A stretch of 64,000 bases of DNA from Roseitranquillus sp963709765. Its GTDB lineage: Bacteria; Pseudomonadota; Alphaproteobacteria; Rhodobacterales; Rhodobacteraceae. This document shows positions 37,452 to 45,681 of the stretch, in pieces (the stretch's first letter is position 1; each line of letters begins with the position of its first letter). The notes beneath the pieces were generated by a model. It was not told the DNA's origin. It made no database searches and worked only from the letters and a program-made list of their open reading frames with translations. A program made the position numbers and the translations under genes. The stretch lies in contig CAVPXL010000004.1 in assembly GCA_963709765.1 (NCBI GenBank), forward strand, positions 62,001 through 126,000, written 5' to 3'.

Positions 37452-38531
37452 TCAGGCGGCGCGCGCCCGGAATTTCCTCTCGCGGTCAAGCCAGGTCTCG
37501 CAGAACCGGCGAACCTCGTCCTCGGTCGTCGCGGGCCCCAGCGACACGCGAATCGCCGAGGATGCCGTCGCGTCGTCCAGCCCCATGGCGCGTAGCACGC
37601 GACTCTCGCGCACCTTCCCGCTCGAACACGCCGACCCCGCCGAGATGGCGAAACCCGCCAGATCGAGCTGCATGACCTGCGTCTCGCCCTTCCAGCCCGG
37701 CGTGGCAAGACACGATGTATTCGGCAAACGCGCGCCGTCTTTGCCGCTATCCCTGCCAATGAGAATAGTGCCTGACGCCTCGGCCACCAACGTCTCTTCT
37801 AGAATATTTCTAAGTCTGGCAACCTCGGCCCAGACCCCCGCCTCGAGATCCGCGAGCGCCGCGCGCGCCGCCGCCGCGAATCCGGCGATGCCCGCGACGT
37901 TCTCGGTTCCCGACCGACGGCCCAGTTCCTGTCCGCCACCGCCCTGCAAAGGCGGGATCTCGACGCCCTGCCGCACGATCAGCGCCCCGACGCCCTTCGG
38001 CCCGCCGATCTTGTGCGCCGAAACCAGCGCCAGATCCGCCCCCGACCACGAAAACGCGAACGGCAGCCGACCCACCGCCTGCACCACGTCGAGCATCAGC
38101 ATCCCGGCCGACCGCCCGCCCGGCGCGCTCCAGTCGCCGGCCGCGCCCTGCGTCTCGACGACTACCCCCGTCTCGCCGTTCGCCAGCCCCGTCGCGAGGA
38201 TCGCATCGGCCTGTCCGGTCATGTGGCGCTGGCTCCACAGGCAGTCGTGCGACGTCGCCTCCACGATGACGTCGCGGCCCGCAGACAGGGCCCGGAGCAC
38301 CCGCGCGCCCTCGGTCGCGCCGCTCGTGAAGACAACCTCGTCTGGAGCGCAGCCGACCAACGCCGCGACGTCCGCCCGCGCCGCCTCCACCAGGGCCCGC
38401 GCCGCGCGCCCCTCGGCATGGATCGACGACGGATTGCCCGCCACCCCGAATGCCGCGACCATCGCCTCGCGCGCCTCGGGCCGAAGCGGCGCCGTGGCGT
38501 TCCAGTCCAGATAGACGCGCGGCTCCTTCAT
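37452..38531 (-). CDS. cysteine desulfurase (IscS/NifS-type, class V aminotransferase)
   Basis: Second sulfur-donor enzyme of the operon, 359 residues. It begins VYLDWNATAPLRPEAREAM. The PLP lysine lies in LVSAHKIGGPKGVGAL, and the catalytic cysteine on the long flexible loop in ISAGSACSSGKVRESRV, which is the group I (IscS/NifS) pattern, unlike SufS. The ATG at 38531 overlaps the iscR stop by four bases. Having both group I and group II desulfurases in one suf operon is typical of Rhodobacterales, and the group I enzyme may also serve tRNA thiolation. It is somewhat short compared with IscS (~400). Confidence 0.92.
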   Translation of the reverse strand: MKEPRVYLDWNATAPLRPEAREAMVAAFGVAGNPSSIHAEGRAARALVEAARADVAALVGCAPDEVVFTSGATEGARVLRALSAGRDVIVEATSHDCLWSQRHMTGQADAILATGLANGETGVVVETQGAAGDWSAPGGRSAGMLMLDVVQAVGRLPFAFSWSGADLALVSAHKIGGPKGVGALIVRQGVEIPPLQGGGGQELGRRSGTENVAGIAGFAAAARAALADLEAGVWAEVARLRNILEETLVAEASGTILIGRDSGKDGARLPNTSCLATPGWKGETQVMQLDLAGFAISAGSACSSGKVRESRVLRAMGLDDATASSAIRVSLGPATTEDEVRRFCETWLDRERKFRARAA

Positions 38532-38986
38532 TCGTCCACCACCGTAAACAGCGACGGCACCGCCGGGCACGGCGTCAGGTCATTCTGCACCACGTCCGAC
38601 AACCGCGTCTGATGGAGAAAGACATAGACATGCGCGCTCAACCCCTCCCAGAGCCGGTTGGTCAGCGACTGCGCCTTGCTCCCCGACACCGCGCCAGAGG
38701 CCGCCGCGCCCGTGTGCATCGCGCTCACCGTCTCGTCGACCGCGCCCAGGATCTCCGACACCCGGATCTCGGAGGGCGGTCGCGCCAGACGGTAGCCGCC
38801 GCCGGGCCCGCGCACGCTTTCCACCAGACCTGCCCGGCGCAACTTGACGAAAAGCTGCTCCAGATAGGCCAGCGACACGTCCTGCCGCCGGCTCACATCC
38901 GCCAGGGAGGTCAGCCTGCCCTGCGGTTGCAACGCCAGATCGGCGAGCGCGACCATCGCGTATCTGCCCTTCGTGCTGAGTTTCAA
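38528..38986 (-). CDS. iscR: Rrf2-family regulator IscR, lacking the usual cluster cysteines
   Basis: Transcription factor heading the suf operon, 152 residues. The winged helix is intact (STKGRYAMVALADLAL, VSLAYLEQLFVKLRRAGLVESVRGPGGGYRLAR). In classic IscR three cysteines and a histidine in the loop after residue 90 bind a 2Fe-2S cluster. Here that loop reads SAMHTGAAASGAVSGSKAQS, with no cysteine. The only Cys is near the C-terminus in LTPCPAVP. Rhodobacter IscR is known to lack the canonical triad yet still sense cluster status, so this one probably does likewise. It would repress the operon when iron is ample. Confidence 0.93.
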   Translation of the reverse strand: MKLSTKGRYAMVALADLALQPQGRLTSLADVSRRQDVSLAYLEQLFVKLRRAGLVESVRGPGGGYRLARPPSEIRVSEILGAVDETVSAMHTGAAASGAVSGSKAQSLTNRLWEGLSAHVYVFLHQTRLSDVVQNDLTPCPAVPSLFTVVDE

Positions 38987-39066
38987 ACCCGACCCCGCTG
39001 TGCGTTGACGCCGACGAAGCGCGGCCTTAGGTGCTAGCAGTCCATGCGCCGGGCCGTGCGCTCCGG

Positions 39067-39083
39067 CTTAGAAGCGTTCTAAG
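39067..39083. promoter_or_regulatory. Irr-type iron control element
   Basis: CTTAGAA at 39067-39073 and TTCTAAG at 39077-39083 form a perfect 7-base palindrome around GCG. This matches the TTAGAA-N3-TTCTAA iron control element bound by Irr in alphaproteobacteria. It lies 81 bases upstream of iscR and 55 bases upstream of the divergent hydrolase gene. Confidence 0.78.
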
Positions 39084-39104
39084 TAATCCGCCGAAATCCG
39101 TCAA
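39076..39104 (-). promoter_or_regulatory. putative sigma-70-type promoter of the suf operon
   Basis: On the minus strand TTGACG (39104-39099) and TAGAAC (39081-39076) are separated by 17 bases, the optimal spacing. The -10 half overlaps the Irr-type palindrome, so bound Irr would block polymerase. The 5' leader to iscR would be about 80 bases. Prediction from sequence only. Confidence 0.5.
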
Positions 39105-39137
39105 CCGAAGGCGGGCGCCGGCCATGCAGAGACGGAT

Positions 39138-39791
39138 ATGCCCGAAGTCATTTTCCCCGGTCCCGAAGGGCGCCTCGAAGGGCGCTATCACCCGCAGAAG
39201 GGCCGCGATGCGCCCATCGCCCTGATTCTTCATCCGCATCCGCAATTCGGCGGCACGATGAACAACCGGGTCGTCTACAACCTGCACTACGCCTTTCATA
39301 AGATGGGCTTCAACGTCCTGCGCTTCAATTTCCGCGGGGTCGGCCGCTCCCAGGGCGAATACGACCAGGGGATCGGCGAACTGTCGGACGCCGCCTCGGC
39401 GCTCGACTACCTGCAGTCGATGAACCAGAACGCCAAGCATTGCTGGGTCGCCGGCTTCTCCTTCGGCGCCTGGATCGGCATGCAGCTCCTGATGCGCCGC
39501 CCCGAGATCTCGGGCTTCATCTCGGTCTCGCCGCCCGCCAACATGTACGACTTCTCGTTCCTGGCGCCCTGCCCGTCCTCGGGCCTCGTGATCAACGGCA
39601 CCGCCGACCGCGTGGCCCCGCCCAAGGACACCCAGACGCTGGTGGCCAAGCTGCACGAGCAGAAGGGCATCACCATCACCCACGAGGAGGTCGAGGGCGC
39701 CGACCATTTCTTCCAGGACCCGCACATGGAGGGGCTGCTGGCCTCCGTCGACACCTATGTGCGCCGCCGCCTGACCGAAACCACACGCTGA
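39138..39791 (+). CDS. alpha/beta hydrolase
   Basis: Serine hydrolase of 217 residues, cytosolic. The nucleophile Ser lies in AGFSFGAWIG (near residue 112), and the oxyanion loop HPHPQFGGTMNNRVV comes early. NGTADRVAPPKDT carries the acid, and GADHFFQDPH carries the catalytic His. These blocks match the small hydrolases often named 'alpha/beta hydrolase, YfhR/COG2945 type', which act on esters or thioesters of unknown nature. It is divergent from the suf operon, with the Irr-type box between, so iron control is possible. Confidence 0.86.
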   Translation: MPEVIFPGPEGRLEGRYHPQKGRDAPIALILHPHPQFGGTMNNRVVYNLHYAFHKMGFNVLRFNFRGVGRSQGEYDQGIGELSDAASALDYLQSMNQNAKHCWVAGFSFGAWIGMQLLMRRPEISGFISVSPPANMYDFSFLAPCPSSGLVINGTADRVAPPKDTQTLVAKLHEQKGITITHEEVEGADHFFQDPHMEGLLASVDTYVRRRLTETTR

Positions 39792-39926
39792 AGCCGGGCG
39801 CGGGGCGCATTCGGCCGCCCGACCGCCGGCTGGCCCGGTCTCGCCGCGCCACCGCCCGGGTCGCAGCAGCTTCCGGTCGAGCCACAGGTCGCGGCGGCGG
39901 GCGTTGCGCACCGCCGCCGCCTTCGC

Positions 39927-40520
39927 TCAGCCGGACAATTTCGCGCTGAATTCCACCAGCCGCCGCGCCTGATAGGCGACCGAGCGCTCGCCGGTCTCGT
40001 CCACGCCGCCCGCATTCGTCGAGAAGCCGTAGGGGTTGCCCCCGTCCTCGAACTTGACCGGATCCGCATAGCCCGGCGCCACGATGATCGCGCCCCAATG
40101 CATCGCCGTGGCGTAGAGCGACAGGATCGTCTGCTCCTGCCCCCCGTGGTCGTTCTGGGCGCTTGTCGTCGCCGTGAACGCCTTGTTGGCCAACGCGCCC
40201 TTCTGCCAGAGCCCGCCCAGCGTGTCGATGAACGCGCGCAGCTGGCTCGCCACCACGCCAAACCGCGTCGGCGCCGAAACGAAGTAGCCGTCGGCCCATT
40301 CCATGTCGTCGTGGCTGACCTCGGGGATATCCTGCATCTTCTGCAGCTGGTCGCGCCAGGCCTCCTGAGCTTCGACGATCTCCTTCGGCGCGGTCTCGGG
40401 CACACGGCGCAGCCGGACCTCGGCACCGGCCGCTTCGGCGGCCTCGGCAGCGATCTGCGCGACGCGGTGGTTGGTCCCGTAGGTCGAATAGAACAGGATT
40501 GTAATTTTCGGCATGGTCAT
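39927..40520 (-). CDS. wrbA: NAD(P)H:quinone oxidoreductase, WrbA type
   Basis: FMN-binding flavodoxin-like enzyme of 197 residues that reduces quinones by two electrons and protects against oxidative cycling. FMN sites are visible: YSTYGTNHRVAQIA (phosphate loop), SAPTRFGVVASQLRAFID and FTATTSAQNDHGGQEQTIL, the WrbA signature. The ATG at 40520 is used; the internal ATG at 40514 is possible. It is divergent from icd across 278 bases that contain phased direct repeats. Confidence 0.92.
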   Translation of the reverse strand: MTMPKITILFYSTYGTNHRVAQIAAEAAEAAGAEVRLRRVPETAPKEIVEAQEAWRDQLQKMQDIPEVSHDDMEWADGYFVSAPTRFGVVASQLRAFIDTLGGLWQKGALANKAFTATTSAQNDHGGQEQTILSLYATAMHWGAIIVAPGYADPVKFEDGGNPYGFSTNAGGVDETGERSVAYQARRLVEFSAKLSG

Positions 40521-40580
40521 CTGACCCTTTCCGTGAGTTCGATCTTTCCCGCACATAGAGTGCCCGGGCGGTGTTGTCCT

Positions 40581-40678
40581 GTGCGCCCGTACAGAGGTCA
40601 GGTGCGCCCGCGCGCAGCCTTCCGGTGCGCCCGTCGTGCAATACGGAAGCAATACAGCAGCTATACACTTTGCAATAC
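40581..40678. repeat. helically phased direct repeats between wrbA and icd
   Basis: GTGCGCCCG occurs three times at 40581, 40602 and 40625 (steps of 21 and 23). GC(A/T)ATAC occurs four times at 40638, 40649, 40660 and 40672 (steps of 11, 11 and 12; the third copy reads GCTATAC). Steps close to one or two helical turns put the copies on the same DNA face, as in arrays bound by cooperative regulators. No matching regulator is in the window. Confidence 0.6.
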
Positions 40679-40798
40679 ACGCCGAGCGCCGTCTTCCGCG
40701 GCTTCGCGGTCTCTCAGTATACAATCGTATGCCACCTTTCGCCTCAGCGTGTCTTAGGCTATGAGGCCCACAATCGCGATTCCGGCAGAGAGGCCCGC

Positions 40799-42010
40799 AT
40801 GTCAAAGATCAAAGTCGAAAACCCCGTCGTCGAACTCGACGGCGACGAGATGACCCGCATCATCTGGGACTTCATCAAGCAGAAGCTGATCCTGCCCTAT
40901 CTCGATATCGACCTGCTGTACTACGATCTCGGGATCGAGGAGCGGGATAGAACCGACGACAAGATCACCGTCGATGCCGCTGAAAAGATAAAGGAAGTCG
41001 GCGTCGGGGTGAAATGCGCCACGATCACGCCTGACGAGGACCGGGTCGAGGAATTCGGCCTCAAGCGCATGTACCGCAGCCCCAACGGCACGATCCGCAA
41101 CATCCTCGGCGGCGTCATCTTCCGCGAGCCGATCATCTGCCGGAACGTCCCGCGCCTCGTGCCCGGCTGGACCCAGCCCATCGTCGTCGGCCGCCACGCC
41201 TTCGGCGACCAGTACCGCGCCACCGACTTCCGCTTCCCCGGCAAGGGCAAGCTGACCATCAAGTTCGTCGGCGAGGACGGCGAAACCATCGAGCACGAAG
41301 TGTTCCAGTCGCCCGGCTCCGGCGTCGCGATGGCGATGTACAACCTCGACAACTCGATCCGCGACTTCGCCCGCGCCTCGATGAATTACGGGCTCAACCG
41401 CGGCTGGCCGGTCTATCTGTCGACCAAGAACACCATCCTGAAGGCCTATGACGGCCGCTTCAAGGATCTGTTCCAGGAAGTCTACGACGCTGAATTCGTG
41501 GACAAGTTCAAGGCCGCGGGCATCCACTACGAGCACCGCCTGATCGACGACATGGTCGCCTCCGCGCTCAAGTGGTCGGGCGGGTATGTCTGGGCGTGCA
41601 AGAACTATGATGGCGACGTGCAGTCGGACACCGTCGCGCAGGGCTTCGGCTCGCTCGGCCTGATGACCTCGCAGCTGATGACCCCCGACGGCAAGATCGT
41701 CGAGGCCGAGGCCGCCCACGGCACCGTCACCCGCCACTTCCGGCAGCACCAGGCCGGCAAGGAGACGTCGACCAACTCCATCGCCTCGATCTATGCCTGG
41801 ACGGGTGGGCTCAAGCACCGCGCCAAGCTCGACGGCAACGACGCCCTGCAGAACTTCGCCGAAACCCTGGAAAAGATCGTCGTCGACACGGTCGAAGCCG
41901 GCTCCATGACCAAGGATCTGGCGCTTCTCGTCGGTCCCGATCAGAAGTGGCTGACGACGCAGGGCTTTCTCGACAAGATCGACGAGAACCTGCAGGCCGC
42001 ACTGGCCTGA
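40799..42010 (+). CDS. icd: NADP-dependent isocitrate dehydrogenase
   Basis: TCA-cycle enzyme turning isocitrate into 2-oxoglutarate and CO2 with NADP. The 403-residue product starts SKIKVENPVVELDGDEMTRI and is of the dimeric eukaryote-like subfamily (length ~404), not the E. coli type. Substrate residues lie in YRSPNGTIRNILGG; metal-binding aspartates are in the DDMVASALKW region; EAAHGTVTRHFRQHQ helps bind NADP. The ATG at 40799 fits the family start. Divergent from wrbA, with a GC hairpin 12 bases after its stop. Confidence 0.96.
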   Translation: MSKIKVENPVVELDGDEMTRIIWDFIKQKLILPYLDIDLLYYDLGIEERDRTDDKITVDAAEKIKEVGVGVKCATITPDEDRVEEFGLKRMYRSPNGTIRNILGGVIFREPIICRNVPRLVPGWTQPIVVGRHAFGDQYRATDFRFPGKGKLTIKFVGEDGETIEHEVFQSPGSGVAMAMYNLDNSIRDFARASMNYGLNRGWPVYLSTKNTILKAYDGRFKDLFQEVYDAEFVDKFKAAGIHYEHRLIDDMVASALKWSGGYVWACKNYDGDVQSDTVAQGFGSLGLMTSQLMTPDGKIVEAEAAHGTVTRHFRQHQAGKETSTNSIASIYAWTGGLKHRAKLDGNDALQNFAETLEKIVVDTVEAGSMTKDLALLVGPDQKWLTTQGFLDKIDENLQAALA

Positions 42011-42021
42011 TCCGACCGCCC

Positions 42022-42043
42022 CTTCCGCCGCCGCGGGCGGAGG
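42022..42043 (+). terminator. hairpin after icd
   Basis: CTTCCGCC at 42022-42029 pairs with GGCGGAGG at 42036-42043 (one G-T pair) around a 6-base loop, 12 bases after the icd stop. No T tract follows, so termination efficiency is uncertain. Confidence 0.35.
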
Positions 42044-42208
42044 TGGCGCCTTCCTGCACGACCTTCGCATCGATATCGCCGGTCCTCGACCGGAGGGCCT
42101 CAACGTGTCCGACGAGGACATGCGCCGGTGAATTCGGCCACCGACGCCCTATAACCTGCGACGGGGCGTTGAACGAGCACGCTCAGCACCATCGGGAGGG
42201 GCCGTCAC

Positions 42209-43138
42209 ATGGATGAAGTCTGGCCGGCGCTCTGGTCCTGGATGCCTGCTCCGATGCGCGACCAGCTCGCCGGGTATGCCGCCGGTTTCTGGCGGGCGAT
42301 TCCAGGCGTTCTTGCCGCGATCGTCTTTCTTCTCCTTGTCCTTGGCTTTTCCAAGCTCCTCCAGATAGTCCTGCCCCGCGCATTGCGTCGCGCCCGTTTG
42401 CGTGGCGCGCTTGTGGACGTGATCATGATGCTGGCGATCGTCAGCCTCTGGCTGTTCGGCGGGCTGATTGCGCTGACCCTGGCTTTCCCGACGATCACAC
42501 CGGGGCGTGCGCTGACCGCTTTGGGCATCGGCGGCGTTGCGATCGGCTTCGCTTTCAAGGATGTCTTCGAGAACTTCCTCGCCGGCATCCTGGTCCTCAT
42601 CCGGGAGCCGTTTCGCAAGGAGGATTTCATCGAGTGCGAAGGCATCGAGGGCCAGGTCGAGACGATCACCATTCGCGACACGCATATCCGTCAGACCGAC
42701 GGCCAGCTCGTCGTCGTGCCCAACGGTTTCCTGTTCAAGAACCCGGTCGTGATCCGCACGGCCAACGAGCTGCGGCGCACGACGATCATCTGCGGCGTGG
42801 CCTACGGCGAGGACGTCGACAAGGCGCGGGCGGTCATCGAAGACGCCGTGAAGCGCGTCGATAGCGTCCGCGACGACGTGAGAGACGTGCAGATCTTCGC
42901 CCAGGAATTCGCCGACAGCTCGATCAACTTCGAGGTGACGTGGTGGACCGGCTCACGGCCCATCGATATCCGCAGCAGCCGGGACAAGGTCGTTGCCGCC
43001 GTCAAGGCTGCGCTCGATGACGCCGGGATCGAGATCCCGTTCCCGTATCGCACGCTCACCTTCAAGGAGCCTCTGCGGCTGAAGGGCGAAAACGCCGATG
43101 CGGACACTGCGGAGCCGCGCCGCGACGCAGCGGAATAG
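42209..43138 (+). CDS. MscS-family mechanosensitive channel
   Basis: Small-conductance channel of 309 residues that releases solutes under osmotic down-shock. Spans lie at about 28-55 and 65-90, and the pore helix follows with GIGGVAIGFAFKDVFENFLAG, the glycine/alanine-packed TM3 of MscS. The beta domain (FIECEGIEGQVETITIRDTHI, VVVPNGFLFKNPV) and the C-terminal alpha-beta part are complete. A longer MscS/MscK-type periplasmic region is absent. It stands alone, about 200 bases after icd. Confidence 0.92.
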   Translation: MDEVWPALWSWMPAPMRDQLAGYAAGFWRAIPGVLAAIVFLLLVLGFSKLLQIVLPRALRRARLRGALVDVIMMLAIVSLWLFGGLIALTLAFPTITPGRALTALGIGGVAIGFAFKDVFENFLAGILVLIREPFRKEDFIECEGIEGQVETITIRDTHIRQTDGQLVVVPNGFLFKNPVVIRTANELRRTTIICGVAYGEDVDKARAVIEDAVKRVDSVRDDVRDVQIFAQEFADSSINFEVTWWTGSRPIDIRSSRDKVVAAVKAALDDAGIEIPFPYRTLTFKEPLRLKGENADADTAEPRRDAAE

Positions 43139-43329
43139 CCGACTTGCCGACCAGCCACCTGCCGCGAGCCCGCGTCAGGCGCCCCCTGCTAAATCATGCC
43201 CCGCAAGCCGCCACACACGGCTGATCCCGGCGATTTTGTGGGGAAACAGCCACTCCGATAGCGCGAGACCCACTAGCCAACTGCGCCGGGGCGCGGTAGG
43301 GGGCGCGCAGACCTCCCAAGGACACGTTC

Positions 43330-45150
43330 ATGGAACTTCGCAACATTGCGATCATCGCACACGTCGATCATGGCAAGACCACCCTCGTCGACGAACTGCT
43401 CAAGCAATCGGGCGCCTTCCGCACCGGACAGGCCGTGGCCGAACGCGCAATGGATTCCAACGATCTGGAACGCGAGCGCGGGATCACCATTCTTGCCAAG
43501 GCGACCTCGCTCGAGTGGAAGGGCACGCGGATCAACATCGTCGACACGCCGGGCCACGCCGATTTCGGCGGCGAGGTCGAGCGGATCCTGAGCATGGTCG
43601 ACGGAGTCGTCCTTCTGGTCGACGCCGCCGAAGGCCCGATGCCGCAGACGAAATTCGTGACCTCCAAGGCGCTCGCGCTCGGGTTGCGGCCCATCGTCGT
43701 CCTGAACAAGGTCGACAAGCCCGATGCCGAGCCCGACCGGGCGCTGAACGAGGTGTTCGACCTCTTCGCCGACCTCGGCGCGGACGAGGACCAGCTCGAC
43801 TTCCCGCATCTCTATGCGTCGGGCCGTGCAGGCTGGGCCACGACCGAACTGGATGGACCGCGCAAGGGGCTCGACGTGCTCTTTTCCCTGATCGTGCATC
43901 ATGTCCCCAGGCCGCGCCAGGTCTCGCATGCGGACGAGCCGTTCCGGATGCTGGCGACGACACTCGGAGCCGATCCATTTCTCGGACGCATCCTGACCGG
44001 TCGGGTGGAAAGCGGGCGTCTGTCCGCGGGCGCGACGGTGAAGGCGATCTCGCGCGTGGGCCAGCCGATCGAGCAGTTCCGGGTCAGCAAGATCCTGGCA
44101 TTCCGCGGCCTGTCGCAGACACCGATCAACGAGGCGATGGCGGGCGATATCGTCTCGATCGCGGGCATGAGCAAAGCAACGGTTTCCGACACGATCGGCG
44201 CACTTGCAGTCGAGGATCCCCTGCCCTCCCAGCCGATCGATCCGCCGACGATTTCCGTGACGTTCGGGATCAATGACAGCCCGCTCGCCGGACGCGACGG
44301 CTCCAAGGTCCAGTCGCGCGTGATCCGCGACCGGCTGATGAAGGAGGCCGAATCGAACGTTGCCATCCGCGTGACCGACACGCCCGGCGGAGAGGCCTTC
44401 GATGTCGCGGGCCGGGGCGAACTGCAGATGGGCGTCCTGATCGAGAACATGCGCCGCGAGGGCTTCGAGCTTTCGATCAGCCGTCCCCAGGTGCTCTTCC
44501 GCGAGGAGGACGGCCAGCGGCTCGAGCCGGTCGAGGAAGTCACCATCGACGTGGATGACGATTATACCGGCACGGTCATCGAGAAGCTGACGAGCACGCG
44601 CCGGGGCGAACTGCTGGAAATGAAGCCCGCCGGCGCCGGCAAGACGCGGATCGTGGCGCATGTGCCGTCGCGGGGCCTCATCGGCTATCACGGCGAGTTC
44701 CTGACGGACACCCGCGGCACCGGCGTCATGAACCGGATCTTCCATTCCTGGCAACCCTTCAAGGGTCAGATTCCGGGGCGACGTGCAGGCGCCCTGATCT
44801 CGATGGAGGACGGCGTCTCGGTCGCCTATGCGCTTTTCAACCTCGAGGATCGCGGCCGACTCTTCATCGGGGCGCAGGAGCAGATCTATCAGGGGATGAT
44901 CATCGGCGAGCATTCCCGCGACAACGATCTCGAGGTCAATCCGCTCAAGGGCAAGAAACTCACCAACGTCCGGGCTTCGGGCAAGGACGACGCGGTGGTG
45001 CTGACAACGCCGGTGCGTTTCAGTCTCGAACAGGCGATAGCCTATGTCGACGATGACGAACTGGTGGAAGTGACGCCGAACGCCGTCCGGCTGCGCAAGC
45101 GGTTCCTCGATCCGCACGAGCGCAAACGGCAATCACGCGCCTCGGCCTGA
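43330..45150 (+). CDS. typA: translational GTPase TypA/BipA
   Basis: Ribosome-associated GTPase of 606 residues that aids 50S assembly and stress responses. The G motifs are G1 AHVDHGKTTL, the switch region ERGITILAK, DTPGHADFG (G3) and NKVD (G4). Domains II and III and the C-terminal TypA-specific domain (IPGRRAGALISMEDG, EQIYQGMIIGEHSRDNDLEVN) follow in normal order. The ATG start gives MELRNIAIIAHVDHG, the family start. It is monocistronic as far as can be seen, followed by a strong hairpin. Confidence 0.96.
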   Translation: MELRNIAIIAHVDHGKTTLVDELLKQSGAFRTGQAVAERAMDSNDLERERGITILAKATSLEWKGTRINIVDTPGHADFGGEVERILSMVDGVVLLVDAAEGPMPQTKFVTSKALALGLRPIVVLNKVDKPDAEPDRALNEVFDLFADLGADEDQLDFPHLYASGRAGWATTELDGPRKGLDVLFSLIVHHVPRPRQVSHADEPFRMLATTLGADPFLGRILTGRVESGRLSAGATVKAISRVGQPIEQFRVSKILAFRGLSQTPINEAMAGDIVSIAGMSKATVSDTIGALAVEDPLPSQPIDPPTISVTFGINDSPLAGRDGSKVQSRVIRDRLMKEAESNVAIRVTDTPGGEAFDVAGRGELQMGVLIENMRREGFELSISRPQVLFREEDGQRLEPVEEVTIDVDDDYTGTVIEKLTSTRRGELLEMKPAGAGKTRIVAHVPSRGLIGYHGEFLTDTRGTGVMNRIFHSWQPFKGQIPGRRAGALISMEDGVSVAYALFNLEDRGRLFIGAQEQIYQGMIIGEHSRDNDLEVNPLKGKKLTNVRASGKDDAVVLTTPVRFSLEQAIAYVDDDELVEVTPNAVRLRKRFLDPHERKRQSRASA

Positions 45151-45161
45151 CGGCAGAGATA

Positions 45162-45186
45162 CCGCGGCGCCTTCAGGGCGCTGCGG
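45162..45186 (+). terminator. hairpin after typA
   Basis: CCGCGGCGCC at 45162-45171 pairs with GGCGCTGCGG at 45177-45186 (one G-T pair) around a 5-base loop, 11 bases after the typA stop. There is no T run; typA and the DUF1330 gene converge here, so it could serve as a terminator. Confidence 0.45.
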
Positions 45187-45324
45187 CCTGGCTGCGTTCC
45201 GTGGGTGGAATCGTGCGCCGGCGGCAGTCATCCGCGCAATCCTGATCCCCGCCGCAACCCGCTCGTCGCCCCGAGAACCTGATTCTCGTCTGCAGAGCCG
45301 TTTTCGACAACAAGAGGAGCCTTG

Positions 45325-45606
45325 TCAGAGCTCCTCGACGATGACCAGATCGCGCTCCGACGCGCCACGCGCGTGGCTCAGAGCCTCCTGATAGGCGTCG
45401 GAGAGATAGCATTGTTCGGCCGCATCGAAATCCGGAAAGCGGGCGACCACATGGCGCGGCCGGTCCGTCCCCTCGAACTGGCGATGGCGCCCGCCGCGGG
45501 CAAGGAACTCGCCTCCATGGGCCTTGATTGCCTCGGTCGCGAGCGCAGCATAACGACCGTAGGCCTCTTCGTCGGTGACGGTTACATGGGCGATCCAGAA
45601 CGCCAT
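45325..45606 (-). CDS. DUF1330 family protein
   Basis: A 93-residue ferredoxin-like-fold protein with the DUF1330 pattern: WIAHVTVTDEEAYGRYAALA, GGEFLARGGRHRQFEGTD and RHVVARFPDFDAAEQCYLSD, ending with LVIVEEL. Function is not established for the family. It lies downstream of alaS on the same strand (75 bases away) and converges with typA. Confidence 0.85.
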   Translation of the reverse strand: MAFWIAHVTVTDEEAYGRYAALATEAIKAHGGEFLARGGRHRQFEGTDRPRHVVARFPDFDAAEQCYLSDAYQEALSHARGASERDLVIVEEL

Positions 45607-45681
45607 GGAGCTTCTCCTTCAATCAAAATTTCCGCGCCCGAGCAGGTCCCGGAAGGATCCAACGGAGCGGGCGCCCCCGTT

